Shown here one piece after another: positions 55,596 through 63,948 of a DNA stretch of 64,000 bases (the stretch's first letter is position 1; each line of letters starts with the position of its first letter). The DNA comes from Gammaproteobacteria bacterium (GTDB lineage: Bacteria > Gemmatimonadota > Gemmatimonadetes > Longimicrobiales > Gaopeijiaceae): positions 47,626 to 111,625 of the forward strand of contig VXNP01000012.1 in the NCBI GenBank assembly GCA_009840525.1, given 5' to 3'. A program made the position numbers and the translations under genes. Below the pieces are notes generated by a model. The model saw only the letters and a program-made list of their open reading frames with translations, ran no database searches and had not been told where the DNA came from.

Positions 55596-57499
55596 AACAC
55601 GACCCGCTTCGGTCTCAACTCCGTGATCCAGATTCCCGAGTTCAGGTCCGACGAGTAGATGCGGCCCTTGTAGATCTGAGCTCCCCAGGTCATGGGCCAG
55701 TTGGGCACCACCATGTCGCCGTCCCGGGGCACGAACGCCGCAACCTCCCTGCCCTGCTCATAGAGGTTGCCGCGCAGTTCGCCGGAGATGTCCAGGACGC
55801 GCAGCCCCGCCTGGTAGTAGCCGAGATAAAGGCGGTCACCCTCGGCCCAGACGTTGTGCACTCCCGCCTCAGGCACCTCGTACCAGGCCACCTCGACCGG
55901 GTTCTCGATGTCGGAGTAGTCCACCACGTGGATGAAGCCGCGCGCCTCGATGGGGCGCTCGGGGTCCCAACCCGGCGGGAAGATTTCGTCGCCGAGATAC
56001 AGATAGCGGCCGTGGCGCCAGGCTACGTGGGTGTTGCCGATCGGGTACTTGAACTGGCTCACGAAGGCCGGCTCGCGCGCGGTGCCCTGATGCGTGCCCG
56101 CCCCCACGTCCAGCATGATCACGCCGTCGTTCCAGTAGGAGAGGTAGGCGTAGCCGTCCTGCACGATGACGTCGTGCAGCGTCTTGCCCTGCTTGTCGAG
56201 CCCCCAGCGGCCCACCTCGACCGGGTTGGCCGGGTCGGAGATGTCGATGATGTGCATCTCGGAAGTGCCGTTGTGGCAAGCGTAGACGAGATTCTCGTCG
56301 CCCATGATCCAGACGTTGTGCACCCCTCCGGTCAGGGTCTCGTCGTAGCGGGAGATGATCTCCGGGTGGGCCGGGTCGGCGAGGTCGAGGAGCACCATGC
56401 CGTTGCGGCGATTGGAGGCGCCTTCGCGGGTGACGATCCCGATGCGGTTGTCGGGATGGATCTTCACGTCGTTGATGCGGCGCGCATCCAGTTGGATCGA
56501 GTCTGTCAGGACGGGCGCACCGCTGTCGGTGACGTCCCACACCTTCATCCAGTCGTGCATGTAGGTGCCCACGTAGACATAGTCGCGCCCGTCCACGCCT
56601 TCGAACACCCACATGTCGCCCGAGTGGTGCGACGAGATCGGTCCCCGCCCCACCTGAATGAGCTCCGAATCCGAGATGCGCTCGGTCACCTCGACGTTGG
56701 CGGTGCGCACCACGCCTTCCCCGATCACCGCGTAGACGACGTAGCGTCCCGGGTCCTCGGCCACGAACACGCCCTCGGCTCCGTCGGCGTCGATCTGCGC
56801 CCCCACCCCCGCCACCGTCCAGGCGGGCAGCAGCTCAGGCCCGCCTGCGCCCGATGGCAGGTTCGCGGCCGCCCGGAAGCGCACCACGTCGCCGGTGCGC
56901 ACCGTGGAGGCTGCGGGCTCGAGCGTGTACGCGAACCCCGGGTCCGCCTCCACGGTGACTTCCACCTCCTCCTCGGCGACACCCGACCGCACCGTGATGG
57001 TCGCGTTTCCGGGGGTGAGGCCGTAAACGCGTCCGAGCGCGTCCACGCTGGCCACCGCGGGCGCGTCGGAGGTGAAGGATGCGACCGGCGCGGTCAGCAT
57101 CTCCCCCAGCCGGGTGGTGCCCGTCAGCGCTATGGGCGCGCTGGTGCCCGCGACGATCGCACCGGGCGCTGCCACCGCCAGGGTGGCGGCCCCCAGCTGC
57201 GGCACCGTCAGGTCGGCGAACCCCACCACCGTGCCCCCGACCATGGCAGCCACTTGGGCCTTCCCCGGCCGAAGGCCGGTCACCTGGCCGGAAGCATCCA
57301 CCGACACCAGCTCGGGGGTGACGGCCACCCAGGTGACGGCGGCGCCATCGATTACCACGCCCTCGGCGTCCAGGACGCGGGCGGTGAGCGGCAGCATTGC
57401 GTCGACGGCGACTTCCGCGCTGGCGGGAACCACTTCCACGCGATCCGGCGCGGCCTGAACCGCGACGGCCAATGCGAATACATGGGCGAAGGACATCAT
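55592..57499 (-). CDS. Secreted Ig-like plus LVIVD-repeat propeller protein
   Basis: A 635-residue exported protein with a short signal sequence, MMSFAHVFALAVAVQAA. Two bacterial Ig-like (BIG2) domains follow (about 20-100 and 115-195), with VSVDASGQVTGLRPG and VASVDALGRVYGLTPGNATI as matching strands. A further beta-sandwich (about 200-280) leads to an LVIVD-type propeller (about 285-620) with MVLLDLADPAHPEIISRYDE, MHIIDISDPANPVEVGRWGL and FIHVVDYSDIENPVEVAWYE. LVIVD proteins are surface or secreted, with unknown ligands. tRNA-Arg lies 66 bases upstream on the same strand. Confidence 0.85.
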   Translation of the reverse strand: MMSFAHVFALAVAVQAAPDRVEVVPASAEVAVDAMLPLTARVLDAEGVVIDGAAVTWVAVTPELVSVDASGQVTGLRPGKAQVAAMVGGTVVGFADLTVPQLGAATLAVAAPGAIVAGTSAPIALTGTTRLGEMLTAPVASFTSDAPAVASVDALGRVYGLTPGNATITVRSGVAEEEVEVTVEADPGFAYTLEPAASTVRTGDVVRFRAAANLPSGAGGPELLPAWTVAGVGAQIDADGAEGVFVAEDPGRYVVYAVIGEGVVRTANVEVTERISDSELIQVGRGPISSHHSGDMWVFEGVDGRDYVYVGTYMHDWMKVWDVTDSGAPVLTDSIQLDARRINDVKIHPDNRIGIVTREGASNRRNGMVLLDLADPAHPEIISRYDETLTGGVHNVWIMGDENLVYACHNGTSEMHIIDISDPANPVEVGRWGLDKQGKTLHDVIVQDGYAYLSYWNDGVIMLDVGAGTHQGTAREPAFVSQFKYPIGNTHVAWRHGRYLYLGDEIFPPGWDPERPIEARGFIHVVDYSDIENPVEVAWYEVPEAGVHNVWAEGDRLYLGYYQAGLRVLDISGELRGNLYEQGREVAAFVPRDGDMVVPNWPMTWGAQIYKGRIYSSDLNSGIWITELRPKRVVF

Positions 57500-57564
57500 C
57501 TGCTTTACCTCGGATGACGAAACATGAAGGCGGGCGGCCTCTTGCGGCCCGCGACCTCTCGAAG

Positions 57565-57638
57565 TGCCCCCGGCAGGACTCGAACCTGCGGCCCCCGGAT
57601 TAGGAATCCGGTGCTCTGTCCACCTGAGCTACGGAGGC
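57565..57638 (-). tRNA. tRNA-Arg (CCT anticodon)
   Basis: A 74-base cloverleaf on the minus strand. The acceptor stem GCCTCCG/CGGGGGC includes one T-G pair; the D arm contains GTAGCTCAGGTGGACAGAGC. The anticodon stem CCGGA/TCCGG encloses the loop TTCCTAA, so the anticodon is CCT (reads AGG). The T arm has the standard GGTTCGAGTC. No CCA is encoded. It lies 29 bases downstream of the YqaA-like gene and could be processed from that transcript. Confidence 0.93.
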
Positions 57639-57667
57639 GCGCGAACCCCATTCTACCGCCGTCCGCT

Positions 57668-58252
57668 TCAGCGGAGCAACGCCACCACCGCGAAGCCCGC
57701 CACAAGCAGAATGCCGAAGATCCAGGTGAAGGTGTTGAAATGGCGATCGATCGCGCCCCGCAACGCGGAGCCCCATCGGTACACCAGACCTCCGAGCACG
57801 AAGAAGCGCAGTCCGCGCGAGATGCAACTGGCCAGCACGAACACCGGGAAATTGATGGCGAAGACCCCGGCCGAGAGAGTAAACACCTTGTACGGGAGCG
57901 GAGTCAGGCCCGCCAGGAAGATCACCCAGAAGTCGTAGCGCCCGTAGAGTCCCTGAACGCGGGCGAAGCTCTCCGGCGACACCCCGGGGATATGTTCGAA
58001 GAAGAACTGGTCGAAGAGATGCCACGCGCCCGCACCGATGCCGTAGCCGATCACGCCGCCCAGGACCGACGCCGCCGTGGTCAGCGCCGCGAAGCGCATC
58101 GACGCCGCCGGAGCGCCCAGGCAGAGCGCCAGCAGCAGCGGATCGGGCGGAATGGGGAATACCGACGACTCGGCCAGCGCGAGCACCGCAAGCGCCCACG
58201 CGCCGTACGGCGTCGCGGCCCAGCTCAGCACCCAGTCGTAGAGGCGGCGCAT
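57668..58252 (-). CDS. YqaA/DedA-related VTT-domain membrane protein
   Basis: A 194-residue membrane protein with about five hydrophobic segments. ESSVFPIPPDPLLLALCLG and FLAGLTPLPYKVFTLSAGVF are the two VTT/DedA-type halves, with the conserved Pro-rich loops. It is closer to the YqaA branch than to the DedA protein at 16860. ATG 58252 overlaps the surE stop by one base (TGATG), indicating coupling. A role in lipid or small-molecule transport is possible but unproven. Confidence 0.85.
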   Translation of the reverse strand: MRRLYDWVLSWAATPYGAWALAVLALAESSVFPIPPDPLLLALCLGAPAASMRFAALTTAASVLGGVIGYGIGAGAWHLFDQFFFEHIPGVSPESFARVQGLYGRYDFWVIFLAGLTPLPYKVFTLSAGVFAINFPVFVLASCISRGLRFFVLGGLVYRWGSALRGAIDRHFNTFTWIFGILLVAGFAVVALLR

Positions 58253-59010
58253 CACGGAGCGGGGTTCATCGTCAGATCCCACGCCCGCACCTCTTCAAGA
58301 AGCCTGTAATTGGTGAGGTCGAGGTGGAGCGGGGTGACCGAGACGTAGCCCTCCTCCACGGCGCGGAAATCCGAGTCGGCGGAGCCGCTCCACGCCGGCG
58401 TGGATGCCCCGATCCAGTAGTACTCCTTCCCCATCGGATCGTGGCCGCGCATCAGGGAATCGCTGTACCTGCGGCGACCCAGCCGGGTGACCCGCACCCC
58501 CTTCGCCTCCGCCGGCGGAATCGGCGGAAGGTTGACGTTGAAGAGGGTGTCGGTGGGAAAGGGTCTGGCCAGCACCTGCTTCAGGAGGTCGGACAGAGGC
58601 TCGGACCAGCCGAGGCCGTCCGTCAGATCGCGTCCGGCGTACGACACCGCGACCGAAGGGATGCCCAGAACGGTCGCTTCCATGGCCGCCGCCACCGTGC
58701 CCGAATAGAGGACATCCTCTCCCATGTTGGACCCGTGGTTGACCCCGGAGAAGCAGACCGTCGGGCGCTCCTCCAGAAGCGCGCTCAGCGCCAGGATGAC
58801 GCAGTCCGTGGGGGTACCGTCGACTACGGAAACGCCCCCGGGGCCCGTTCGGGCGCGCAGCGGAAGATGCAGCGTGAGCGAATGGCTGGTCGCGCTCTGC
58901 TCGCGGTCCGGCGCCACCACATGCACCGAGCCGAGTCGTCGCGCGGCGCGTTGAAGGATGGCCAGGCCCGGAGCCATGTAGCCGTCATCGTTCGTGCACA
59001 GGATGTGCAT
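58252..59010 (-). CDS. surE: 5'/3'-nucleotidase SurE
   Basis: Metal-dependent nucleoside monophosphate phosphatase of stationary-phase survival; 252 residues. MHILCTNDDGYMAPGLAIL contains the metal-binding Asp-Asp pair (residues 8-9), and PDREQSATSHSLTLHLPL holds the Ser ligand. VCFSGVNHGSNMGEDVLYSGTVAAA is the central signature. In proteobacteria surE pairs with pcm; here it sits between a MerR-type regulator (10 bases upstream) and the YqaA-like gene, and pcm is absent. Confidence 0.94.
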   Translation of the reverse strand: MHILCTNDDGYMAPGLAILQRAARRLGSVHVVAPDREQSATSHSLTLHLPLRARTGPGGVSVVDGTPTDCVILALSALLEERPTVCFSGVNHGSNMGEDVLYSGTVAAAMEATVLGIPSVAVSYAGRDLTDGLGWSEPLSDLLKQVLARPFPTDTLFNVNLPPIPPAEAKGVRVTRLGRRRYSDSLMRGHDPMGKEYYWIGASTPAWSGSADSDFRAVEEGYVSVTPLHLDLTNYRLLEEVRAWDLTMNPAP

Positions 59011-59020
59011 GCGCGGCCGG

Positions 59021-59392
59021 TCAGGAATCGCCGGTCTGGCCGGGGACGGACAGGATGTCCATCAGTTCCGCCAGGTCGCTCTTGAGCTGGCCGCGAAGTT
59101 CGGGAGCGAGCGCCGCCTTGCGAGCCTCCTGGAGGCCTCCCGTCCTGCGCATCCGGGCCAGTTCCTGGCGGGCACCCTCTACGGTGTACTTGTCTTCGTA
59201 GAGCAGACGCTTGAGCAGGAGCACCAGTTCGACCTCGCGGGGCCGATAGACCCGGTTTCCGGCCTGGTTCTTCACGGGTCGAAGCAGTTCGAATCGTGTT
59301 TCCCAGTAGCGCAGCACATGCGCCTGGATGCCGGTTAGGTCGCATACTTCGCCGATGGAATAGTACGCGCGTTGCGCGATCGGTTCGTTCAA
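59021..59392 (-). CDS. MerR family transcriptional regulator
   Basis: A 123-residue regulator with an N-terminal winged HTH: YYSIGEVCDLTGIQAHVLRYWETRFELLRP, then NQAGNRVYRPREVELVLLLKRLL. The C-terminal part (about 75-123) is a short helical stretch without the Cys ligands of metal sensors, so the inducer is unknown. Such stand-alone MerR proteins are frequent beside gpsA, surE or recombination genes. It is in line with the minus-strand operon. No target palindrome with the typical 19-20 bp spacing was identified. Confidence 0.86.
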   Translation of the reverse strand: MNEPIAQRAYYSIGEVCDLTGIQAHVLRYWETRFELLRPVKNQAGNRVYRPREVELVLLLKRLLYEDKYTVEGARQELARMRRTGGLQEARKAALAPELRGQLKSDLAELMDILSVPGQTGDS

Positions 59393-59426
59393 TGGCTCCT
59401 CCCGGGCCCCGGGACCGGAGACGCGA

Positions 59427-60446
59427 TCATGACCATTGCTCCGGCTTGGGATCCCGCATCATGAGGTTGTTCGCCGCCTCGGCAGGGTCCGTTCTCCCCA
59501 TCAGGATATCGTAAACCTGGTCGCAGATCGGCATCTCCACCCGATACCTGGCGGCCAGCTCGTGCACGGCTTCGGCCGTCTTCACCCCCTCCGCCACCGC
59601 CGTCATCCCGCCCAGGATGTCGTCCAGGGTGCGCCCCCGTCCGAGCTCGAAGCCCACGGTGCGGTTGCGGCTCACGTGACCGGTGCAGGTAAGGACCAGA
59701 TCGCCCATTCCCGCCAGCCCGAAAAAGGTGGGCGGGCGGGCGCCCATGGCAACCCCGAGCCGGGTGATTTCGGCCAGCCCACGGGTGATCAGCGCGCAGA
59801 GCGTGTTGTGCCCGAAGCCGTGGCCCGCCACCACCCCGGCGGCGAGCGCGATCACGTTCTTGAGCGCACCGCCGAGTTCGACGCCGATCACGTCTTCGTT
59901 GGTGTAGACGCGAAAGCTCGGCCCCTGCAGGGCGGCCTGGACGAGCAGGCGGGCTTCTTCCGACCGGCTCGCCGCTACCACCGCGGTGGGCTGGCCGCGC
60001 ACCACCTCCGCCGCGAAGCTCGGACCCGAGAGCACGGTCAGGCGCTCGCTCTGTCGAGGCGTGAGCAGCTCGGCCATCACCTCGTCCATGCGCCGGAGGG
60101 TCGCGATCTCGATCCCCTTGGAGGCCGACACCACCACGGCATCCGGCTCCAGGAAGCGGGCGGCGCCACCCACCACAGCCCCGGCGTACTGGGCCGGGCT
60201 CACCGACATGACGATCTCCGCGCCGGAGACGGCCCGCTCCATCTCCCCGGTCGCGTCCAGTGTGCGCGGAAGCTCAATGCCGGGCAGGAAGCACTGGTTC
60301 TCGCCGACTTCCCGGATCTGCTGCACGACCTCCGGCTCGCGCGCCCACAGGCAGACATCGTGCCCCCTGTCGGCGGCAAGCGCCGCCAGCGCCGTCCCCC
60401 AGCTGCCGGCCCCCAGCACGCCGATCCTGCAGGCCGGATCAGCCAT
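59427..60446 (-). CDS. gpsA: Glycerol-3-phosphate dehydrogenase (NAD(P)+)
   Basis: Produces glycerol-3-phosphate for phospholipids; 339 residues. RIGVLGAGSWGTALAALAAD is the nucleotide-binding fold. VSASKGIE and LSGPSFAAEV follow, and NVIALAAGVVAGHGFGHN contains the catalytic-lysine block EVGGALKNV (here ELGGALKNV). GLAGMGDLVLTCTG is typical. ATG 60446 overlaps the plsY stop by eight bases; the in-frame region further upstream is within plsY. It supplies the acceptor of PlsY, so the pair is functionally linked. Confidence 0.95.
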   Translation of the reverse strand: MADPACRIGVLGAGSWGTALAALAADRGHDVCLWAREPEVVQQIREVGENQCFLPGIELPRTLDATGEMERAVSGAEIVMSVSPAQYAGAVVGGAARFLEPDAVVVSASKGIEIATLRRMDEVMAELLTPRQSERLTVLSGPSFAAEVVRGQPTAVVAASRSEEARLLVQAALQGPSFRVYTNEDVIGVELGGALKNVIALAAGVVAGHGFGHNTLCALITRGLAEITRLGVAMGARPPTFFGLAGMGDLVLTCTGHVSRNRTVGFELGRGRTLDDILGGMTAVAEGVKTAEAVHELAARYRVEMPICDQVYDILMGRTDPAEAANNLMMRDPKPEQWS

Positions 60447-61074
60447 CTTCACCCCGCCGGGCCCGGCGATCGGCGTGGATGCGCCTTTCCTCCCCCCGCA
60501 GCAATCGGCCGATGTTGGACCGGTGCGCCCAGATGACGAAGGCTCCCGCCAGGATCGCAAACCCCGTGACCCAGGGATCCACCGCGCGACCTGCCGCGTT
60601 CCCTGCCAGCACCGTCGCCGGAAGCGCGACCGCCGCCGCGATCGATGCCAGCGATACGATGCCCCGCATTGCCAAGACCAGCGCCCAGACCAGCGCGGCG
60701 GCGAGCACGGCGAGCGGCGACAGCGCGAGGAAGGCTCCGGCCGCGGTGGCGACGCCCTTCCCGCCCCGGAAGCGCACCCAGCAGGAGAAGGTGTGGCCGA
60801 GGATCGCGGCCGCTCCGTAGGCTGCGGCCCATCCGTCCGCGGCGCCGCCGTCCAGCATCGGAAACAGCCAGGCCGGCAGCCAGCCCTTGCCGACGTCCAC
60901 CAGTCCCACCGGCACTGCCACGCGCAAGCCCATTGCCCGGTAGACGTTGGTCGCGCCCAGGTTTCCGCTCCCCTCGCGCCGCAGATCCATTCCGCCGACC
61001 ATCTTCCCCACCACGAAGCTGGTAGGGAGCGATCCCGCGAAGTAGGCGGCCAGCACCCAGATCAACGGGGTCAT
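60439..61074 (-). CDS. plsY: Glycerol-3-phosphate acyltransferase PlsY
   Basis: Membrane enzyme that transfers acyl from acyl-phosphate (made by PlsX) to glycerol-3-phosphate; 211 residues with several hydrophobic segments. AGSLPTSFVVGKMVGGMDLR leads to GSGNLGATNVYRAMG, the first conserved motif; GHTFSCWVRFRGGKGVATA is the second; IWAHRSNIGRLLRGEE is the third. All three are intact. ATG 61074 overlaps the der stop (ATGA). The C-terminal tail is basic. Confidence 0.95.
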   Translation of the reverse strand: MTPLIWVLAAYFAGSLPTSFVVGKMVGGMDLRREGSGNLGATNVYRAMGLRVAVPVGLVDVGKGWLPAWLFPMLDGGAADGWAAAYGAAAILGHTFSCWVRFRGGKGVATAAGAFLALSPLAVLAAALVWALVLAMRGIVSLASIAAAVALPATVLAGNAAGRAVDPWVTGFAILAGAFVIWAHRSNIGRLLRGEERRIHADRRARRGEDG

Positions 61075-62408
61075 CGTCTGTCCGAACCTCCATCCGCCTT
61101 GAAGCGCATCCGCAGTGGAGAGCCGATCATCGGCCATCGGTTGCGGAACCCGTTCTCAAGATAGCGAACGTACGCCGGCTGAATCTCTCTCGGCAGATTG
61201 CTGAAGAGGACGAAGGCCGGAGGGGCGACGCCGACCTGGGTGCCGTAGCGAACCTTGACGGCGCGCCCGCGCGAGTGCGCCGGCGGATGCCGCGCCACCA
61301 GCCGTCCCAGCTCCCGGTTCAATTCAGGGGTCGGGATGCGCCGCTCCCGCTCCGCCTGGACCCGGAGCACGAGATCGAGGGTCCTGCGCACCCGCTGGCC
61401 GGTGAGCGCCGAGGTGAAGACGAAGGGCACCCAGCGAAGAAAGGGGGTTCGCGCGCGCACGGCCTTTTCTATTCCGGGCGCGGTGGAGCCGTTTCTCTCC
61501 ACCAGATCCCATTTGTTGACGACCAGGATGGCGCCGCAACCGGAATCCCATGCCGCTTCGGCGACTTTCACGTCCTGCATGTGGATGCCGGAGGAGGCGT
61601 CCGTCAAAACCAGGCAGACGTCCGCCTCGCGGATCACCCGGGTCGCCCGCAGCCACGCGTAGTACTCGATGGAGTCGTGGATGCGGGCCTGGCGGCGGAG
61701 CCCGGCGGTGTCCACGAAGACCAGGTTGCGGCCGTGGTAGCGCATCGTCGAGTCCACGGGGTCGCGCGTGGTGCCGGCCGTCTCGCTGACTACCATGCGC
61801 TCCTCGCCGAAGAGCCGGTTGACGAAGCTCGACTTGCCCACGTTGGGCTTGCCGATCACCGCAACCCGCACGGTGTTCGGTTCGGCGGGGGCGGCCTCGG
61901 GGTCGGGGAGGGCTTCCAGGACCACGTCCAGCAGGTCGCCGCTTCCCTTCCCGGAGATCGCGCTCACCGGGACCGGCTCGCCGACGCCCAGCGCCCAGAA
62001 CTCGTGGTGGGAGGTCTCGCGCGGAAGGTTGTCTACCTTGTTCGCCACCAGCAGGACCGGGCGCCCGCTCAGCCGCAGCAGCGCGGCCAGCTTTTCGTCC
62101 AGCGGATGGATGCCGTCCCTGGCGTCGACCACGAAGAGAATCAGGTCGGCTTCCTCGACCGCCGCCAGCGCCTGGGCGCGCACCGCCCGGTCGAGCGGGC
62201 TGTCGCTGCCCTCCACCACCCCGCCCGTGTCGACGAGGAAGAAATCCCTTCCCGCCCAGTCGGCGCGGGCGAAGTGCCGGTCCCGCGTCACGCCCGGGGT
62301 GTCGTCAACGATCGCCTTGCGCTGTCCCAGAACACGATTGAAAAGGGTGGATTTGCCCACGTTGGGACGGCCGACGACCGCGACCACCGGGAGCCGGGTG
62401 CCGATCAT
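61071..62408 (-). CDS. der: GTPase Der
   Basis: Ribosome-assembly GTPase with two tandem G domains; 445 residues. The first domain has VVGRPNVGKSTLFNRVLG, DTPGVTRDRH and VDTGGV; the second has VIGKPNVGKSSFVNRLFGEE and DTAGLRRQ, with NKVDN and NKWDL as the base-recognition motifs. A C-terminal KH-like domain (about 350-440) ends it. It starts at ATG 62408; the frame continues upstream through the overlapping DUF512 gene, but that part has no family match. The der-DUF512 pairing is a known conserved association. Confidence 0.96.
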   Translation of the reverse strand: MIGTRLPVVAVVGRPNVGKSTLFNRVLGQRKAIVDDTPGVTRDRHFARADWAGRDFFLVDTGGVVEGSDSPLDRAVRAQALAAVEEADLILFVVDARDGIHPLDEKLAALLRLSGRPVLLVANKVDNLPRETSHHEFWALGVGEPVPVSAISGKGSGDLLDVVLEALPDPEAAPAEPNTVRVAVIGKPNVGKSSFVNRLFGEERMVVSETAGTTRDPVDSTMRYHGRNLVFVDTAGLRRQARIHDSIEYYAWLRATRVIREADVCLVLTDASSGIHMQDVKVAEAAWDSGCGAILVVNKWDLVERNGSTAPGIEKAVRARTPFLRWVPFVFTSALTGQRVRRTLDLVLRVQAERERRIPTPELNRELGRLVARHPPAHSRGRAVKVRYGTQVGVAPPAFVLFSNLPREIQPAYVRYLENGFRNRWPMIGSPLRMRFKADGGSDRR

Positions 62409-63676
62409 GCTTCCGACAGCAAGCGCGTGATCTCGTGGCCGGCGAGCACCTTCGCCGGCGCCAGTTCGCGCTCCAGGCGCGCGAGGGGATAGTCGTCGAC
62501 GAACATGCCATCGGCATTGACAGCTTCGGCCGGAAGCAGGACGACATCCTCCCGCCTTCCCTCCCCCAGCGCCGCGCGCATGTCGCGCCCCGCAAGCAGG
62601 CCCGCCACCGTGACCCCTTCTCCGAAGTAGCGGTTGGTCACGGCCAGCACTTCGACTTCCGTCCGCATGGCGGATTCCAGTTGCCCGGCCCGAGCTTCGA
62701 TCCAAGGTGCCATCGACCGGCCCGTTACCACCCGGACGCGGCACCCGGAGAGATCGGGAAGCGTGCCCATCCCGCCGTCCAGGTCGTCGAGGAAGCGGCG
62801 CACCGCCCCCACCCCGTTCTCCATGAGCGAGAGGTCGTCGTAGTAGGAGACATCAGGCACCTCCATCCGCGCAATCAGGAACATCTCGTCGGCGGCATAG
62901 GCCCAGCGGGTCTCCCGCTGCCCGGGCGTCCGCTGCCGGGCTCGCTCGACCTGTTCGATCGCGGATGCGGCCTCGGCTGCGGTGAGGCGCCGCACCGGCC
63001 GGTTCTCGTTGTACCTGGTGAGCCCCACCGGAACGACCGACAGGGAGCGCACCCCCGGCCCCAGCGACCAGACGTCGGCGATGGTCCGGTCGAGGTGCGC
63101 GCCGTCGTTCCATTCCGGACAGAGCACTACCTGGGTGTGCACCTCCAGCCCCCCCTCGAGCAGGAAGGAGAGCTGCTCCATGATGAGCCCCGCTCGCCGG
63201 TTGACCAGCAGACGTTCGCGAACCGCCGGTTCGGTGGCATGCACGCTCACGTACAGTGGCGAGATGCGCTGGTCCACGAGCCGCTGAAGGCCGCGCGGAC
63301 CCAGGTTGGTCAGGGTGACGTAGCTGCCGTAGGTGAAGGAGAGCCGGAAGTCGTCATCCCGCAGCCACAGGCTCTGGCGGGCGTCCTTCGGATTGCCGTC
63401 GATGAAGCAGAAGACGCACTTGTTGGCGCATTCGCGGATCTTGTCGGGCTCCGGGACCAGCCCGACCGGCGTCCCGGGATCCCGTTCGATCTCGTAGACT
63501 AAGCGGTCGCCCGCGGGAGAGACCGTCTCGACGGCCAAGTCCGGGTCTCCGAGCAGGAAAGCGAGGTCGATGCCGTCGCGCACACGCTGCCCGTTGATGC
63601 GCACGATGCGGGTACCGATCTCGAGCCGGAGCTCGTCGGCAATGCTCCCGCTCTCGACCCCGGCGATCCGAACCAT
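62405..63676 (-). CDS. DUF512 radical-SAM-type protein
   Basis: A 423-residue protein with an N-terminal PDZ-like domain (residues 1-70), a radical-SAM-like core and the DUF512 C-terminal region. The cysteine motif is ECANKCVFCF (Cys-x3-Cys-x2-Cys), expected to bind a 4Fe-4S cluster. VYVSVHATEPAVRERLLVN-like and EVHTQVVLCPEWNDG blocks follow. VVPVGLTRYNENRPVR is characteristic. The family's substrate is unknown; its regular pairing with Der suggests a ribosome-related role, which is inference. It overlaps der by four bases. Confidence 0.88.
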   Translation of the reverse strand: MVRIAGVESGSIADELRLEIGTRIVRINGQRVRDGIDLAFLLGDPDLAVETVSPAGDRLVYEIERDPGTPVGLVPEPDKIRECANKCVFCFIDGNPKDARQSLWLRDDDFRLSFTYGSYVTLTNLGPRGLQRLVDQRISPLYVSVHATEPAVRERLLVNRRAGLIMEQLSFLLEGGLEVHTQVVLCPEWNDGAHLDRTIADVWSLGPGVRSLSVVPVGLTRYNENRPVRRLTAAEAASAIEQVERARQRTPGQRETRWAYAADEMFLIARMEVPDVSYYDDLSLMENGVGAVRRFLDDLDGGMGTLPDLSGCRVRVVTGRSMAPWIEARAGQLESAMRTEVEVLAVTNRYFGEGVTVAGLLAGRDMRAALGEGRREDVVLLPAEAVNADGMFVDDYPLARLERELAPAKVLAGHEITRLLSEA

Positions 63677-63706
63677 CCTCTGATTCTCCGACGCGCCCGC
63701 AGTCGC

Positions 63707-63793
63707 TCAGCGGCCGCCCGGCGAGTCGGTCCCGGGCCCGCAGGCGGCAACCAGCGGCGCGATGGCGGAGGTCGCGGTCAACATGGCTTTCAT
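63707..63793 (-). CDS. Putative 28-residue lipoprotein, entericidin-like
   Basis: A very short reading frame, MKAMLTATSAIAPLVAACGPG and seven more residues. It has a Lys near the start, a hydrophobic core and a LVAAC lipobox, so the mature peptide would be about 11 residues. A CTGGAGA ribosome-binding site lies about eight bases before the ATG. This shape recalls entericidin-type small lipoproteins, but such a short frame could arise by chance. It sits between tRNA-Gly and the DUF512 gene on the same strand. Confidence 0.4.
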   Translation of the reverse strand: MKAMLTATSAIAPLVAACGPGTDSPGGR

Positions 63794-63846
63794 GATGCTC
63801 GTCTCCAGGTCTGGAAGGGGCAGGCGGACCTTGCGCCGGCCAGGAA

Positions 63847-63868
63847 CGGGCGACGGATTCGTCACCCG
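63847..63868 (-). terminator. Hairpin just downstream of tRNA-Gly
   Basis: On the minus strand CGGGTGAC and GTCGCCCG form an eight-pair stem (one G-T pair) around GAATCC, starting eight bases after the tRNA 3' end. Two Ts follow. It is likely a weak terminator or processing hairpin for the tRNA. Confidence 0.4.
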
Positions 63869-63875
63869 GGAAGGA

Positions 63876-63948
63876 AGCGGGCGACCGGGCTCGAACCGGC
63901 GACCCTCAGCTTGGGAAGCTGATGCTCTACCAACTGAGCTACGCCCGC
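63876..63948 (-). tRNA. tRNA-Gly (CCC anticodon)
   Basis: A 73-base cloverleaf on the minus strand. The acceptor stem GCGGGCG/CGCCCGC is perfect; the D arm is GTAGCTCAGTTGGTAGAGC. The anticodon stem TCAGC/GCTGA surrounds TTCCCAA, giving anticodon CCC (reads GGG). The T arm has GGTTCGAGCC. CCA is not encoded. The last 52 bases of the window beyond it contain nothing I can identify. Confidence 0.93.
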
